Source of the DNA: Motacilla alba alba
Taxonomy: Eukaryota > Chordata > Aves > Passeriformes > Motacillidae
Reading direction: 5' to 3'
DNA length: 64,000 nt
NCBI RefSeq assembly: GCF_015832195.1
Contig: NC_052046.1
Location: forward strand, 37,228,911 to 37,292,910
The notes below the pieces were generated by a model. That model worked only from the letters and a program-made list of their open reading frames with translations, was not told where the DNA came from and did no database searches. This document shows, in pieces, positions 39,201 through 51,727 of this stretch; position 1 is the first letter of the stretch, and each line of letters starts with the position of its first letter. A program made the position numbers and the translations under genes.

Positions 39201-40724
39201 AGATGAATCCTGAAATCCATACAGTTCTGTTACCTGCTTTTTCTTAAATATAAGGTAGGGGAAGACACCATAATCGGGGATTTGTGTGATCAGTTCTGCG
39301 CACACAGGTAATAAAAGGCACTTCATGAGAGTACATGGGGAAGATGCACAAACCTGTGAGGACTGGAGGAAAAAAAGGGAGGGAAACATCAACTCTAATT
39401 CTTCATCATGAACTGGTTTCATATAACATGCTTTGTGTTATATGTTATGTGTTATGATCTGCTAGTTTTTCCTAAACTATCATATGAAAATGGGCCATGA
39501 GGAAAATAGTGTATTTTATCTATATAGAGGAAAGTGAGAAAAGAACATGCCTGAATGCACAGGTCAACTCATATGTACATAGCTGAGATCAACTAAGCAA
39601 TGTGCCTGTTTATTTCAGGATATGAATATAATGGAAATGGTCTATAAACAACACATGCAGTAACAATGCTTCTGGCTGAAAGACATAAATTAGAGCCCGA
39701 AATGAAGGAGTATTTTTTTAAAGTAATTTTGACATAATATTGAAAAATTAGCTCCCAAGAATTTTAAAACCAAGGAGGTAGTAATGAACTCAGAAAAGTC
39801 TTGCATCTAGTGCAGATAAATGTAAATTGAAGCTCTTAAGGTACAAACAGGAAATGTCAGTTAATGCTAGATGTTTCCAATGCAATATTACATTTCTATG
39901 GGATCACAGAAATAAAAAAAAAAACATTAATTTAAAGTTCTGTGGGCACTCAGGACATTTCTTAGTTATATCTCAACAGTCTTACAGAGTTCACAAGGTT
40001 TTGATTTTCCACAAGCAGCTGGAACTTCTCACTTGCTATGAAGTTGTTCCTCAGACCAGGAAGAAGTTGCTGTGTACTGAAATGGTCGCTTGATCTTGGC
40101 CACGAGGACTTTAGACCATTGGCCATGGCATTTTCCCTGCAGTTTGGCCCTGAGGCAGCTGTTCCAACGACAAAACTGTAAGAATGCCTCTTTCTGTAGG
40201 ATGGTTAGGTTTTTCTGTGCATTTGATGGGTAAAATGGGGACATGGATAGGAGTTATGAAGACATTAGTAGAGATAGTACATGAAATTTTCACGCCTACC
40301 ATTCTTTGGCTTTAACTTGTGTTGGGATCCAGTAGGTTTCAGCAGTGCTCCTTCAGAAGCTGCCCAGAGGAGCTAACCCCACCACAACTGGGAGGGATAT
40401 TTAAACCATTCTCAACCACATTTCAGGAAAACTCTAGGAAGATAACTACTTCTCATTCTCATTTCTTCCAGAGACAGACTTGTAAGAAGCAGCATGAGTG
40501 GGTCCTTCTTTGGAAGAACAGTGATTTTCTGGAAAGAGGGGGAGTATGCTCCTCTCTTTTCTTTTCAGAGCAGACACCCAGGACCAAACTAATGTGAGTC
40601 TATTATTGAAAATCTTGATACCAAAATTAAGGCCAAATATTTTCATGTTGCAGGCAAAAAAGGACACAGCAAGCATTACTTTTGACTGTCCGAAACAAAA
40701 GTCAGAGCAGCCACATCCATCATG
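36251..40724. other. Unique non-coding sequence
   Basis: A possible diverged extension of the CR1 fragment runs to about 36370. Otherwise no transposon or gene is recognised. Overlapping frames at 37821-38176, 38588-38936, 40029-40302 and 40319-40676 lack domains. A small 9-bp inverted repeat ('catataaca' / 'tgttatatg') occurs around 39420-39445. Confidence 0.5.
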
Positions 40725-41862
40725 GTTTTATGCCTTCCAACAGAGGCTTTGATATTATCTCCCATGGCATTCTCCAGGAGAAGCTGCAGTTCATGGCTTG
40801 GACAGGTGTTTTCTTCATTTGGTAAAGAACTGGCTGGGTGGACAGGCCCAGAGAGTGGTGGGGAATGGAGCTGCGTCCAGTTAGTGCCCAGTCATTATAG
40901 GGATTCTCCAGGGCTCAGTTTTGTGTCCAGCCCTGTTTAATATCTTTATTGATGATCTGGATGAGCATTCGAGTGCACTATCTGTCAGTTCATGGAGCTG
41001 AGCGGGAGTGTTTGTCTGGTGGGCAGGAAGGATCTGCAGAGGGATATGGAAAGGCTAGATTGATGGGCTGAGGCCATTGGTATGAGGTCCAACAAGGTGA
41101 AGTGCTGGGCCCTAAACTTCAGTCACAACATCCCTGTGCAGTGCTACAGACTGGGGCAATGGCTGGAAAACCAGTGAAAAAGACCTGGGGGTGCTGGTGA
41201 ACAGCACGTGAACCTGATCCAGCTGTGTGCCCAGGTGGCCAAGAAGGCCAATGGCATCCTGGCTTGTATCAGCAATGGTGAGGCCAGTTAGACTGGACAG
41301 GGCAGTGGCTGTTCCCCTGTCACTGGCACTGCTGAGGCCACACCTCAAGGGCTGTGCCCAGTTCTGGGCCCCTCACTGCAAGAAAGACACTGAGGTGCTG
41401 AAATGTGTCCAGAGAGGGGCAAAGGACCTGATGATGGCTCTAGGGTTTAAGTCCTATAAGAAGCAGCTGAGGGAGCTGGGGAGCTGGTATTGTCTTGAGA
41501 AAAGAAGGCTTGGGGAAGACATTATCAGTCTCTACAAATCCCTGAAAGGAGGCTGCAGACAGAGGGTTGTCAGCTTCTCTCCCAGGCATCTGGCATCAGG
41601 ACAAGAGGAAATGACCTGATGCTCCACCAAGAGCAGTTCAGGCTGAACATCAGGAAAAATTTCTTCATGGAGAGTGTTATTCCAGAGCATTGGAATTGAC
41701 TGCCAATTCAAGTGGTGAAATCACCATCCCTGGGTGTGTGCAAGAAATGACTGGGCATGGCACTAAGTTCCGTGGTCTTGTTCACAAGACAGTGATTGGT
41801 CAAAGGTTGGACTTGGTGATCTTAGAACTCTTTTACAATCTAAATGATTCCAAGATTCTGTG
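40725..41862 (+). mobile_element. CR1 LINE, 3' third including RT remnant
   Basis: This is the longest CR1 copy in the window. It starts inside the reverse-transcriptase domain: 'aggctttgatattatctccc' encodes the motif-A region A-F-D with following I-I-S. It continues through 'aaagaactggctgggtggac' and a motif-B region with 'ctccagggctcagttttgtg' near 40904-40923. The 'tttaatatctttattgatga' block follows, then the ORF2 C-terminus (the frame at 41227-41619 contains KKDTEVLKCVQRGAKDLM and KQLRELGSW). The 3' UTR ends in 'gattccaagattctgtgat' at 41862. The catalytic F-A-D-D motif region near 40985 is disrupted, and the reading frame is broken several times, so the element is inactive. Confidence 0.95.
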
Positions 41863-42282
41863 ATCAGGGTCCCCTTGTATAAATAGTTTAATTGTGACAT
41901 TAATGTCAATATAAACTGTCTTTAAAAATCACAAGAGAATCAATGTATATTGTGTGTGAACAGTAACTTTTCAAACTACTTCAAATATTTAAAGTAACTG
42001 CAGGTAATAAGAAACTGGTAATTTGAATAACTTTAAAGCAAATAAAGTAACCTTATAATTTTTAGAAGTTTTTGTTATAAATCCTTGAAGGATTTGGTTC
42101 CAACCCCTTTCAAATAAGTAGAAATGCTCCTTTTGATCTAAATAAGTGCTCAGTCCCTCTTCAGTTAAGACCATATATACAAGAACAAAGGGATTATTTA
42201 CACATTTTCAAAAGTTCTGATCAATTTTTTCTTTATGTCTTATGTAAATATGACAATTGTCAATCATTATTCAGAGCCACAC
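41863..42282. other. Spacer between two opposed CR1 copies
   Basis: About 420 bp of AT-rich sequence with no recognised element. A 61-codon minus frame at 41989-42174 has no domain. Confidence 0.6.
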
Positions 42283-43140
42283 AGTTGCCAATTTTCTGAG
42301 GTTGGCAAACACCTCCAGAGACCATCCAGTCCAAGTGCTACACCCTGCCATCAGATGTACCCACACAGATAAAATACCAACCTGAGCAACCTCAGGTCTT
42401 TGTCCTCAGTTTGTGTAAGACTTGCTTCAGTCCCCTGACTCCTCTGTGGCTGTTTGCTGGACTCACTCCAGGATGTCCATGTCTCTCTGGAACTGGAGGG
42501 GTCACAACTGGACTTAGCACTCTCGATTTGTCTCACCAGAGCTTAAACAGAGAGGGAGGATTACCTTCCTTGATCTGTTGCTGGCTCATGCTGAAAAAAA
42601 AAAAAAAAAAAAAAAGAATGCCAAGGTCCTTTCTGTGTTATTTCCCAACTAGCTGGCTCTCAGTGTTTACGGATACCCAGAGTCATTGCTTCCCAGGAGC
42701 AGAATTTGGCATTTCCAAGGAAATGAACTTCAAGAAGTCCATATTGGCCCATTTTTCCAGCCTATCCATGTCCCTCTGGAAGGCAGCCCAGCCAGCCAGC
42801 CAATCACCCCCTCCTTCCTGTTTTGTGTCATCTGCAGACTTGTTAAGAGTCTGTTCCATCCCAGCATCCTGGTCACTGGAAAGAGGTAAAGCAGTATTGA
42901 TCCTAGTGGTCTTATTGACCACTGGGATGGATACACCATTGGTGATGCTCCTCCAGCTGAAAATTTTGTGCCACTGGTCAAAACCCTTGGAGCCCAGCTG
43001 TTTAATTGCTTTCTTCTCTTCCTTTTCCATTTTTAGAGACAGGAGTGTTACTTGTTTTCTCCCAGTCCTTTGGAGCTATTCTGTTCACCTCATGGTGAAC
43101 AGAAGAATTGCCTCAAAATGGACTAGTGGCTGCATCCTGT
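42283..43140 (-). mobile_element. CR1 LINE with RT remnant, minus orientation
   Basis: Read on the minus strand this runs from the reverse-transcriptase region to the 3' UTR. The minus frame at 42683-43030 contains the catalytic-motif remnant NKSADDTK (family form F-A-D-D) and the downstream MDRLEKWANMDFLKF stretch typical of CR1. Plus-strand landmarks include 'gtgtcatctgcagacttgtt' (near 42826-42845), 'ttgctggctcatgctg', 'cctggatgtccatg'-type words and the left-end 'aggttggcaaacacctccag'. A 22-nt A tract interrupts it at 42594-42615. Phe to Ser in the motif and several frame breaks mean it is dead. Similarity may continue weakly beyond 43140, possibly to about 43620. The 243-codon plus frame at 42411-43142 is antisense to it. 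Confidence 0.9.
42594..42615 (+). repeat. 22-nt A tract inside the CR1 copy
   Basis: Uninterrupted A run lying between two CR1-matching blocks ('ttgctggctcatgctg' before, 'aatgccaaggtcctttctgtg' after). It occupies a place where CR1 normally carries a short non-homopolymer sequence. Confidence 0.9.
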
Positions 43141-46100
43141 GACACATGATGAGTTTTTGACTGTACCATTTGTTTAAATATTTCCTAAGCTAATTGAATT
43201 GCTGTTAATGGTAAGTACTAATTTTTCGCCCTCTTTTTGGTCCTCTCAGGACCGTGGATTCCACCTCCTCTTGTACTGCTTGTCCCATGCTCTCTTTCCC
43301 TTCCACTTCCCACTGGAGTGGTTAAGTCACTCAAGAACACAGATATCTGCCAAAAAGAGGTTTCTTCCAGCTGTTTAAAAAAGGCATAATCTAATTTTTC
43401 CTGATCACATCACCTGTAGCAGTAGTGTGGTCCCTCTGCAAGGTTGCCCTTGCTCATCTTATGTCTAGCCCCAACCCCTCACATCTGGATGGCTTAAGAT
43501 TCCTCCCTGCATGGAGCATTGTGCATCTCCTCTGCTCTCTCATTAAATCAGGACGCACTGCTACATCACCTACTTTGGATTGGAGCCCTTGTTCAGAATC
43601 TGGGGCTTAAATCTACAGCTTCTGAAAAATGGTGGCAATAAGAAGTCCAAATAAGTCACCATTGTTGGTCTGTATATAGCTGCTGAACACTGGCTTGCCT
43701 TTTTTTTTTTTTTTACTTGCTTTCTTAGGCTTTTGTGATGTTAGCACATTTAACAAGTATGTCTCCTTAGATTTGTGGTCCAAGTGCACTATATTTAAGA
43801 CAAACCTTCTGTTTAAAACAACTTCTATTAAGTAATTAACTACAAGCAGGGTTTTTTAAAATTAATTTTTTATGAAACCTTTAAATTTACACTTAGTTTG
43901 AGTCTGCTTCTCATTGAAAAGTAGAAGAGCAAACTTCAGAGTGACACACAGCAGGCTGGACATGTCTCACTGAGAAATCTGTCCAGAACAGATACTACCA
44001 CATATCTAATCCTATTTATGAGAACTGTGCATTATTTCAGAGTTCTGTTTAATAGTTCAAAAATATTTAGAAAGTATTCAAGTTCAAGAGTATTTAGAAG
44101 GTGATAACTAAGTTCCATATTGCACTAGGGAAAAAATCCAAGGGTAAAGTTTAGTTCTCAGAAACACTGGTAACACCCTGAGTTACTAATTTTAAATCCA
44201 ATCATTGATTTTAATGCAGGGTTTAAGTAACTATGGGAAATTTCATAAAAGCAAAACATGCTACTTTGATTATCTAAAATGTAGTAAATGGGTTAATTTA
44301 TATTTTGAAAGCCTTGTGCAATACCCTTGGCAGCAGCTAACATTTGAACACCAGTCATTTTGCATATCAGCTTTTGAAACCTCAAGAGCTTCTGCCATTT
44401 CTTGTGCTTAGGTCTGTCTTCAGGAGATAAGTCTCTCAGGTAATTTGAAGCGCAGGCACAAAAGGAAGTCCATTTGATGGTCTGAGACTAAAAAATGTCT
44501 CTTACACAAATAATTAACACCTTTTATTAAAATTCCTGTTCATGTTTCATTTTTTATACCATTTCCTCAGATATCTAAATAGCAGCACAATTATTTCAGG
44601 ATTTTTTTCAGTGTTTCTAAGGAGGTACTCCTTATGTAAGTGCCAACACTTTTTACCATGAGCTAAATAGTGGTCCGAATCCCTTTCTATATCTGTGTCC
44701 ACAGTGGCACACTCTCACCAGATAATTTTATATAATGTCTGTGTAGAGTTAAATGTTAAACTGACCTCTTTTACTCCAATATATAATATCCACTGTACTG
44801 AGGATTTTTTAACACTGGGAGCAAGCAGAGCACAGAGACAAAAAAAGGAAGAGCTAAGCTCTCACTCTCTGTAGTGTTGCCTGCTCCATTTCCTTTTAAT
44901 ATTACAACTGAAGTTACATGATCCGAAGATTTCCTTTAAATTTCAAACTTTTTTTTCCCCATTGAATCTGCGGCTGCTAGTGCTGAAGAGCTAAACTGAT
45001 CTCCAGCTATAAAGTCACTGCATTATTTAGGCTCTCATCTCTATTATGTAGTTACTTTATTAATACCTTTTTCAAGATCATGACCTTAATTCAATGTTTA
45101 AAGGAACAACGGCAAATGTCTCAGCCAGTGACACATTTCTCATTTTAAAGAGAGATAAACCTCCTGCTCAGCCCAGAATTATGGAAGCAGGAAATGTAGG
45201 AAGCATTTCTCAGCACGTGTATTCTGCAAAATGTGCTCGAAGGCAGCAAATGCCACTTCTGAACCCACATCCCTTGTCGACCATTTTGCATACAAGTAGC
45301 ATTCCTGTGAGCATGGCAGACATCTTGCAGAGAAATAATATCACTTGTGCGTAGGAGCCAGCAGGAGACATTGATAAATAGTACCCACTCTTTATTAACA
45401 CTGCTTTAACGAGCAGGAAAAAGACACTGTTTTATTTTTGAACACTGTGAAGGCAGTAGGAAATTATATTGCTCTTGGAGGTGGATAAGGATACTAAAGA
45501 TTTTCCTTTTATTTCACACATATCCTAGTGCTGTGAGATAATCAAAGAGATATGAAATTGAAGTACTGCACCAGCTAAAGAAGTGCTGATACTTTTCCTT
45601 AAGTCAGTAAGAGTTTTATGTTGAAATGCCTATGAAAATAATCCACAAATAACTCAGACTGGATCCAAGCCTTGATTTTTCCTATTACCAGCTCCTCCAT
45701 TCCCTTCCCTTTTTTCATCCATCATGCCTTCATCTTACTGGTGATCTAAATGTGCACAGTATGGTGAGATACTGGAATTGGTAAAATAGAAGTGTTGCCT
45801 TTTAAAACATTTATTCTCAAATTAAAATAAATAGGAAGCAAAGAATGCTGTCAGGGTTTGTTAATGTAAAAAATTTTGCAATTTTCACTATGTTATGTGA
45901 CTCTTTAATACCACTTGGTTTTTTCAGCTTCTCTAATGCAAAATTGCAATGCCAAATCCAGTATCAGAAATTAAAATGGTGCATGGGGTGTACTTTTAGA
46001 AGTGCAGCTTTCTGCAGAGCACCTTGCATAATTGAAAAAAAATGACAAGAGCTTAGGAATAAAAAATAGAAGGGAAAAGCCAGTGTTGTCAGATACAGTT

Positions 46101-46533
46101 TGCCAGACTTTTGATCACAAAAACATTTACTATGAAGTTTTCTTAATCAGCAACTAAGATCAACAGTGCTGTTGTTCACTCTAGGAACCATTGGAATTTT
46201 TAGCCTCATCAGTGCTTTACTTCAATGTTTTTCTGGGGCTATTATTTCTATTTAAAAGATAATATTGGAGAGTGTGTGTATGTGTTTTGTTTTCATAAGG
46301 TCTCTTTTTGCATCATTTTTTTTTGATATAGAGTATGTTATCCCATCCTGCATTTGTTCCATGTTTGTGCAGTTATTGCCACAATGCAGTTCATCCTGAC
46401 AGCTGGGACACATCTGTGGCCCCCTGCACAAGTCAAGTATGGATCACCACTGCGATACCTAGATCTCCTTACATGATTCCTTCTTAATGATATTTTCATC
46501 ATGTGCTGCACCACCACCTTGTTAATAACAAAG
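43141..46533. other. Mostly unique sequence, possible CR1 continuation at left
   Basis: The part up to about 43620 is C/T-rich and may be a heavily diverged continuation of the minus-strand CR1. A 15-nt T run lies near 43700. The rest is AT-rich unique sequence with only short frames lacking domains (44205-44411, 45094-45354, 45845-46045). Confidence 0.5.
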
Positions 46534-46602
46534 AATTGTTATATTAATTATATTAATTGTATAATTAATTAATTATATTAATTGTTATATTAATTAATTT
46601 GA
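46534..46602. repeat. AT-rich self-complementary low-complexity tract
   Basis: The stretch is built from TTAATTA / ATATTAATT words. 'aattgttatattaatta' occurs near 46535 and again near 46580. Because most words are palindromic, the tract can form hairpins or cruciforms. Confidence 0.8.
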
Positions 46603-46729
46603 TTTTGCCCAAGATTTGGTATATAGTCTAGTCTGGAAAAGCTGGTACTTGACCTCTTGATGAAGTAGATTGTTTATTGTCTTGATAGCAGCAGATTGTT
46701 GCAAAAATCTTGGTAGTGTGTGTTTCACA

Positions 46730-46752
46730 CTGAGCACACTGTGTGTGCTCAG
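46730..46752. repeat. Short perfect hairpin (10-bp stem, 3-nt loop)
   Basis: 'ctgagcacac' at 46730-46739 and its reverse complement 'gtgtgctcag' at 46743-46752 are separated by 'tgt'. No T-run or gene is associated. Confidence 0.85.
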
Positions 46753-48164
46753 ACAGGTTGTTTTAACTCATGACTGTATTGGTGTAGAACTAAATTAATA
46801 AAGTCCTAATTCTCTAATAAACCCCCTCCCCTGTGAAGCCTCCCATCATGCTGCTGCCCCCACATTTGACAGGCTCTCCTTCTGACAGAAGCAGAACCCC
46901 CTTGCTCACCCACAGGCAGGAGGAAGACACCCATTCAGTGACTGGTATAAACTAGCAGATATCTCTGGAGACTTGTCCCACGGGAGATAAAAAAGGTTTT
47001 AGAAAGGATCCATGGCACTGGAGAAATGCTGTCTGACCACCTCAGGCCCCACCACTTTGGAAGAAAGAGACCTTTAATCCTAAGAGAAGTCGAAAGGGAA
47101 GGCAAGGAAGCAACTACAAAAAACTGGCCAGAAAAGTGAGAGAAGCTGCTTTTGCAGATTCATGCTCACGAAAAGACGACTTGCTGCAGAAGGCACTTGT
47201 AATGACAAAGGGAGAAGATCAAATCTGTAGGGACTGAGATGAAGATTAAAAGAGAATGTGAAAAAAGATTACTGGAAATATCCATGGCAAAAGGGTTAAT
47301 TGAAAGGAAGAAAAAATTCAGACTGCTTTGTAAACATGCTGTCTACAGCATAGATATGTAAGACTGAACACAGAAGAGTGTTTATACAAGGCTAGCAGAC
47401 AACCAAGTGAAAATAACTGTTCCCCCTTCTCTGCCCTGCCCAAAGAATTATTTTTTATTCCTCTTGATGTTACATTTTCCATGGCTAAATGAAATAAAAG
47501 AGTATTTTTTTTCTGATCCACCAAGAAATTAATTGTTTGCTCAAAGGCAAACATTTTTAGTTGTGAGATTATTTAGTTTCTAAAACACAGGAAGTGAATT
47601 TCAGAACATTACAAAGAAAAGACTTTTTCTTTTTTTAGTGAAAGTCAGAATATTTCTGTTTGGAAATATAAAAAAATGCTCCTTTTTTTTCCTTTTTCCC
47701 CTTTTTTTCCCTTTTTTACTTTCTCCTCCCATCACCCTGTTTTTTTTTTTTACCCCTAGTAGTTTTACTTTATTTGTTATTATTTCCTTTTTTTCATTCT
47801 CTTTTTTCTCTCCTTTCAGTCTTTTACTCTTTCATAAAGCTATTTGCTTTATCTTCAAGAATATGGTTGATCAGGCTGAAAACTCATTTCTTTGAAATAT
47901 AATACATCTGGCTGTTATAGCTGCACTTACTTGAGAGACTATAAACATACATGAAGGTGTAGCACAAGTATTTCAGATAGGAAGTTCAAAGAACATACTG
48001 GCCTGCAAGAACTCTTTCAGAGGAGTGGATTCAGATTAAAAGCCAGGGAAAGAACGTGTTAACTGACCTAGAAAATACATGAAGAGAATACACCTGTGCA
48101 TAAAAAATTCAAACCTTGGACTGTGATCAATGACTTTTTCCCAGGCTGAATGCTGGGAAACTCC
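46753..48164. other. Unique sequence with a pyrimidine-rich tract
   Basis: The 46830-47290 part is less AT-rich and purine-rich, with no open frame of note and no recognised family. The pyrimidine tract at 47679-47832 is listed separately. Confidence 0.5.
47679..47832 (+). repeat. T-rich/polypyrimidine low-complexity tract
   Basis: The tract consists of T runs separated by C or CCC with few purines. It explains the F/S/L-rich 85-codon frame at 47638-47895, which is not a gene. Confidence 0.8.
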
Positions 48165-48300
48165 AGTTTGGAAAACTGGTTGGATGGAACTCTGAGCTAC
48201 CTGGCCTAGTGAAATGCTTCCAGGCCCATGGCAGGAGGGTTGGAACTAGATTGTCTTTAAGGTTCCTTTCAGGAAAAACCATTCTATGATTCTGTGATCT
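48165..48300 (+). mobile_element. CR1 LINE 3' UTR fragment
   Basis: A short CR1 3' end with the ordered landmarks 'ggttggatggaactctgagc', 'tacctggcctagtgaaatgc', 'ggcaggagggttggaacta', 'tgtctttaaggttccttt' and the terminal 'ccattctatgattctgtgat'. The tail is close to the avian consensus form. Confidence 0.93.
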
Positions 48301-50509
48301 ATGATTTATGAAGTCTACTGCGTGGCAAAGGGTGCGCACCTCAACTGGGTCCTACGCTGATCAGAACAAAGTTCCAGTGGTGAATCTTTTCAGTGTTGTC
48401 CAGACACATACTGGTAAAATATTAGAAAGAAGTGGAATTAAAGAAGTAGGATTTAGCTCAGTCAATAGTCTCAACAGCTACAATATTGGCCATGTGAAAC
48501 ATTCAAATCAATAATTTCTTACTGCTTCAGATCAGGTAAAATTCAGCTTCCAAAAAACACCTGTACCATCCACCCTAAAGTTACCTGAAAAAGTATCACC
48601 AGGAAGCAAGTTGTTGAAACCTATCTAAATCTTAGAGAGCAGAAGACACATTTTATTCAGCCTATTGAGCTTCTAAATTATGGTGTAATTGAGCTGGCAA
48701 CCTTTACATATGCCTCCAATGCTGAAATGCTCTAGAACATGAAGGCTGGAGACAATCTGCTGTATCACAAGATCAAACTATCAATGAAGAAATTACCTGG
48801 AAAAAAGTATGTCTCACATCAGTCAGAAAAATATTCTGTGTCAGTGAGAGTTGTTATCACTTGGTAAGGCTGTGCTTATTACTCTGTTTTATTTCAGGGG
48901 GGGTTCTGTGATCAATAGCACTTGTGAATGATGCCTCACATCATGTCTTCTAGATGTGGCAGTCTTGACTGGCTTTATGAATTAACTGTTCATATTATGT
49001 TTGTCCTCATTAACCCTTCCACTCTCTCTACTTCTGTCTCTTTCATCCCACAGTTTTTGATTTGATTAAAAACTTTAAACTTTAAGACTGCAGTATTCCT
49101 AACTTCTGATTTATTTCTTTTCACCGTATTAAAAATGTTCACTGTTTCTCAACTCAGAAAGAAGGCAGCCTGAATCCATTTATGAGGCTTATCTGCAGCT
49201 TGTCACCTTTTAATTGCAAAAGAACAAATCCCTTTACAGCCTAACAGGGACTTTCTTCTGGCAAGATGCAAAACCACTTGATTTTTAAGGAGGAATGTTG
49301 GGTAGAACTAAACCTTTCCTAGCTTCACAATTTTTCCCTCTGAGGAGCTTTCAGAAGGTCAGTTTATCAAAGGAAATGCTAAGGGTGGAGAGAAAGAATG
49401 GGGAATAGGGGAGGAGGTAGAATGTGCTTGAAAGAGAAGAAGACAAAATTTTCTTTGTAGCCATCAGAAAAGTGTCAGAACATCGATGATGCAGCTTTCT
49501 CTATATTTTAAACCTAATGATTGTCACATGACTCAGGGTTTTGTGGACCTGATTTATGCAACTTGACAAAGCCTCAGTTTTGCACGTATTTTGAAAAATA
49601 TCTCACAAAGATAACTAAATGTTGATCCTTTGCAGAAAATCCCATATTGTACTCTCCTTTCCCCAAGGCATACATTACAAATATCACTTCATTTGCACTT
49701 TTGTTTGGATTTGATTTTTTTTAGGCATTTGTGTAAATACTTTTGTGGGCTGATGTTAATCCATTCATGTGCATGACAGTTTTGAAAACATATCTCAGGG
49801 AGCTTGCTATGGAAACCTCATTAGAAGAGTTACACTTATACAGAAGAAGATGTGATTTGAGCCCTCTGTTGAAAGCCACAGATATTTTGAAAGGGTTTTC
49901 CTTATCTTTTTAAATAATTACAGAAATTATAGTAAAACAATTTGTAAAAACACAGTAAAACTACAAACATACCATAGGCTTCTGTGAGTAAAATAAATAC
50001 AAAATCTAAAAGAAATTACTTTTATTTTAAATATTTTCTTTTCAGTTACAGTTACTAGATTAAAATGATTCAGACAATGAGGTGATGAGTTCTAACCCAA
50101 AATTAGAACTTGACAGAGTTCCCAAATCAGTAGGGACAGAAATAGGTTTTTTATTATTTAGTTGAGGTGTCATTGTGGGGAATGAAAATACCTGTGTGTT
50201 AGATGCTGACATCTTTCAAAAATATTGTGGAAATATACTCCCCTAACTGGCAAATTAAGCAAGATATCTGAGACTAGTTTTAATTCTCCAGAGTTCTTCC
50301 ATGCCTATCTTCCAGTTGATAATTAGATTCCTCATTGTGTGTTCCTTCTTGTCCAGGCCCTGTAATAAACCAGGTTTTTATTATCTGTATAACTTTTTTT
50401 ACAGCTTTTCTGCTATGTATTTCCTGTCTTTCTTACCCATTGTCCAAGAGTCAGAAACATTATGGATCTGTACAGTGGCATGAGGATGATTTCTACCTCA
50501 TACCTACTT

Positions 50510-50555
50510 CATTTCCATTTCCATTTCCATTTCCATTTCCTTTATTTCCATTTCC
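50510..50555 (+). repeat. (TTTCCA)n hexanucleotide microsatellite
   Basis: Five perfect ATTTCC units at 50511-50540, a 3-nt interruption, then two more units to 50555. The minus-strand reading gives a GNGNGNG-type frame that is not a protein. Confidence 0.9.
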
Positions 50556-50860
50556 CCCTTCTTTCCTGTTCCTTCTGGGATTCTGAAAGGGCCTCTTATG
50601 AGAGTGCTGACTCTTATTTGTCCTAAACCTAGGCAGAACACATGTGCCAGATTTCTTTGTCCACATTGTAGGTAACTTCTTCAGCAAGCTGTATTTTTAA
50701 TATGATTAAACCATAAATATATATCTATATGCAAACACACACCATCAGCATCAACACAACATCCTCACCTCCTCACTAATAACTCTTTAGAATAGGTTCT
50801 ATCTCTTTTCTCCAATGCATAATGATACCCTGGCCTGCAGTTCCCATCTTCTCTATAGAA

Positions 50861-50913
50861 AAAAACAAAACAAACCAAAACCAAAACAAAACAAAAACAA
50901 CAACAAAAAAATA
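50861..50913 (+). repeat. A-rich (CAAAA)n-like tract
   Basis: A runs interrupted by single C (aaaac, aac words), ending in 'caacaacaaaaaaat'. It is simple low-complexity sequence. Confidence 0.8.
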
Positions 50914-51727
50914 GTAATACTAGACACCTTCCAGTCCTTTAGTACTGGAAATTTCTCATTCAGATAATCCCAGGCTTTATCTCTAGACCTACAGTTCATA
51001 CAGTTCAGTTGAAATCAACAGAAGATCAGCAAAAGAGATGTCCTAGGTACTCGAGGATGAATTAAATGATCCTCCTTAAATTAGGGGTTTCCTCCAGACA
51101 ACTTTGGTTATACCTAAGACTTTCAGTAAGGATAATGTTTAAAGATATTTGCAAATGCTTAAATTTTTTTTTTTTTTATTTCAGGTTTTACCAGTGTGTT
51201 GAAATCAATCACCTTTCTGCTAATGCAGCACAAATGAGTTTCCTCCAGGAAATGTGACTCAACCAGTTCTTGGCCACTAGTAAATTCTAATTAACATTGA
51301 ACATTTAAGCTACATGGAACACATCCTTTATGATAGTGGCAAATTTAGTTTCTAAACTAAATGTTATTTATTAACTAAAACATTTCTTAACTAAATGGTA
51401 TTTAGTTTTGGAATCCTGAAAATTCATCTCTGTACTGCAAAAACTGATTTTTAATACTGAGACAATTTAATATAGCTAGATCATCTTTGAACTCAAGCTA
51501 GTTTTCTTCAAAGGAGGAATAAATTAAATTTCAATTCTAGTCTGGACGTCCAGCATAGGGAATTTGAGTCATAAAAAAGTCTTTCTCCGCATCTTTTAAA
51601 TTGCTAATTAAATTGCCTCTCTTCTGAGCTAAAGATTTCTGTGACTTTTAAATATCTCTGTCAAAGCTCACCTGACCATCAGTCTTCCACTAAGAGTTAC
51701 ATGTTAGCAGACTTTAATCATAACAGC

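Larger units (their letters stand above)
48301..51727. other. Unique AT-rich sequence with two microsatellites
   Basis: No gene or transposon is recognised. Short frames (48308-48514, 50301-50586) lack domains, and the latter encodes F/P-rich low complexity from the TTTCCA repeat. The TTTCCA and A-rich tracts are listed separately. Confidence 0.5.

Noticed and set aside
41227..41619. 130-codon plus-strand frame as a host gene
   Set aside because: It is the CR1 ORF2 C-terminus, as the flanking CR1 blocks and the 3' tail show.
42411..43142. 243-codon plus-strand frame as a gene
   Set aside because: It lies antisense to a CR1 copy and includes a poly-lysine run from the A tract. The minus strand gives the recognisable reverse-transcriptase remnant.
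46534..46602. Replication origin or matrix attachment site
   Set aside because: AT-richness and palindromic words alone are not enough to support either in a vertebrate genome.
47638..47895. 85-codon F/S-rich frame as a membrane protein
   Set aside because: It is a translation of a T-rich low-complexity tract.
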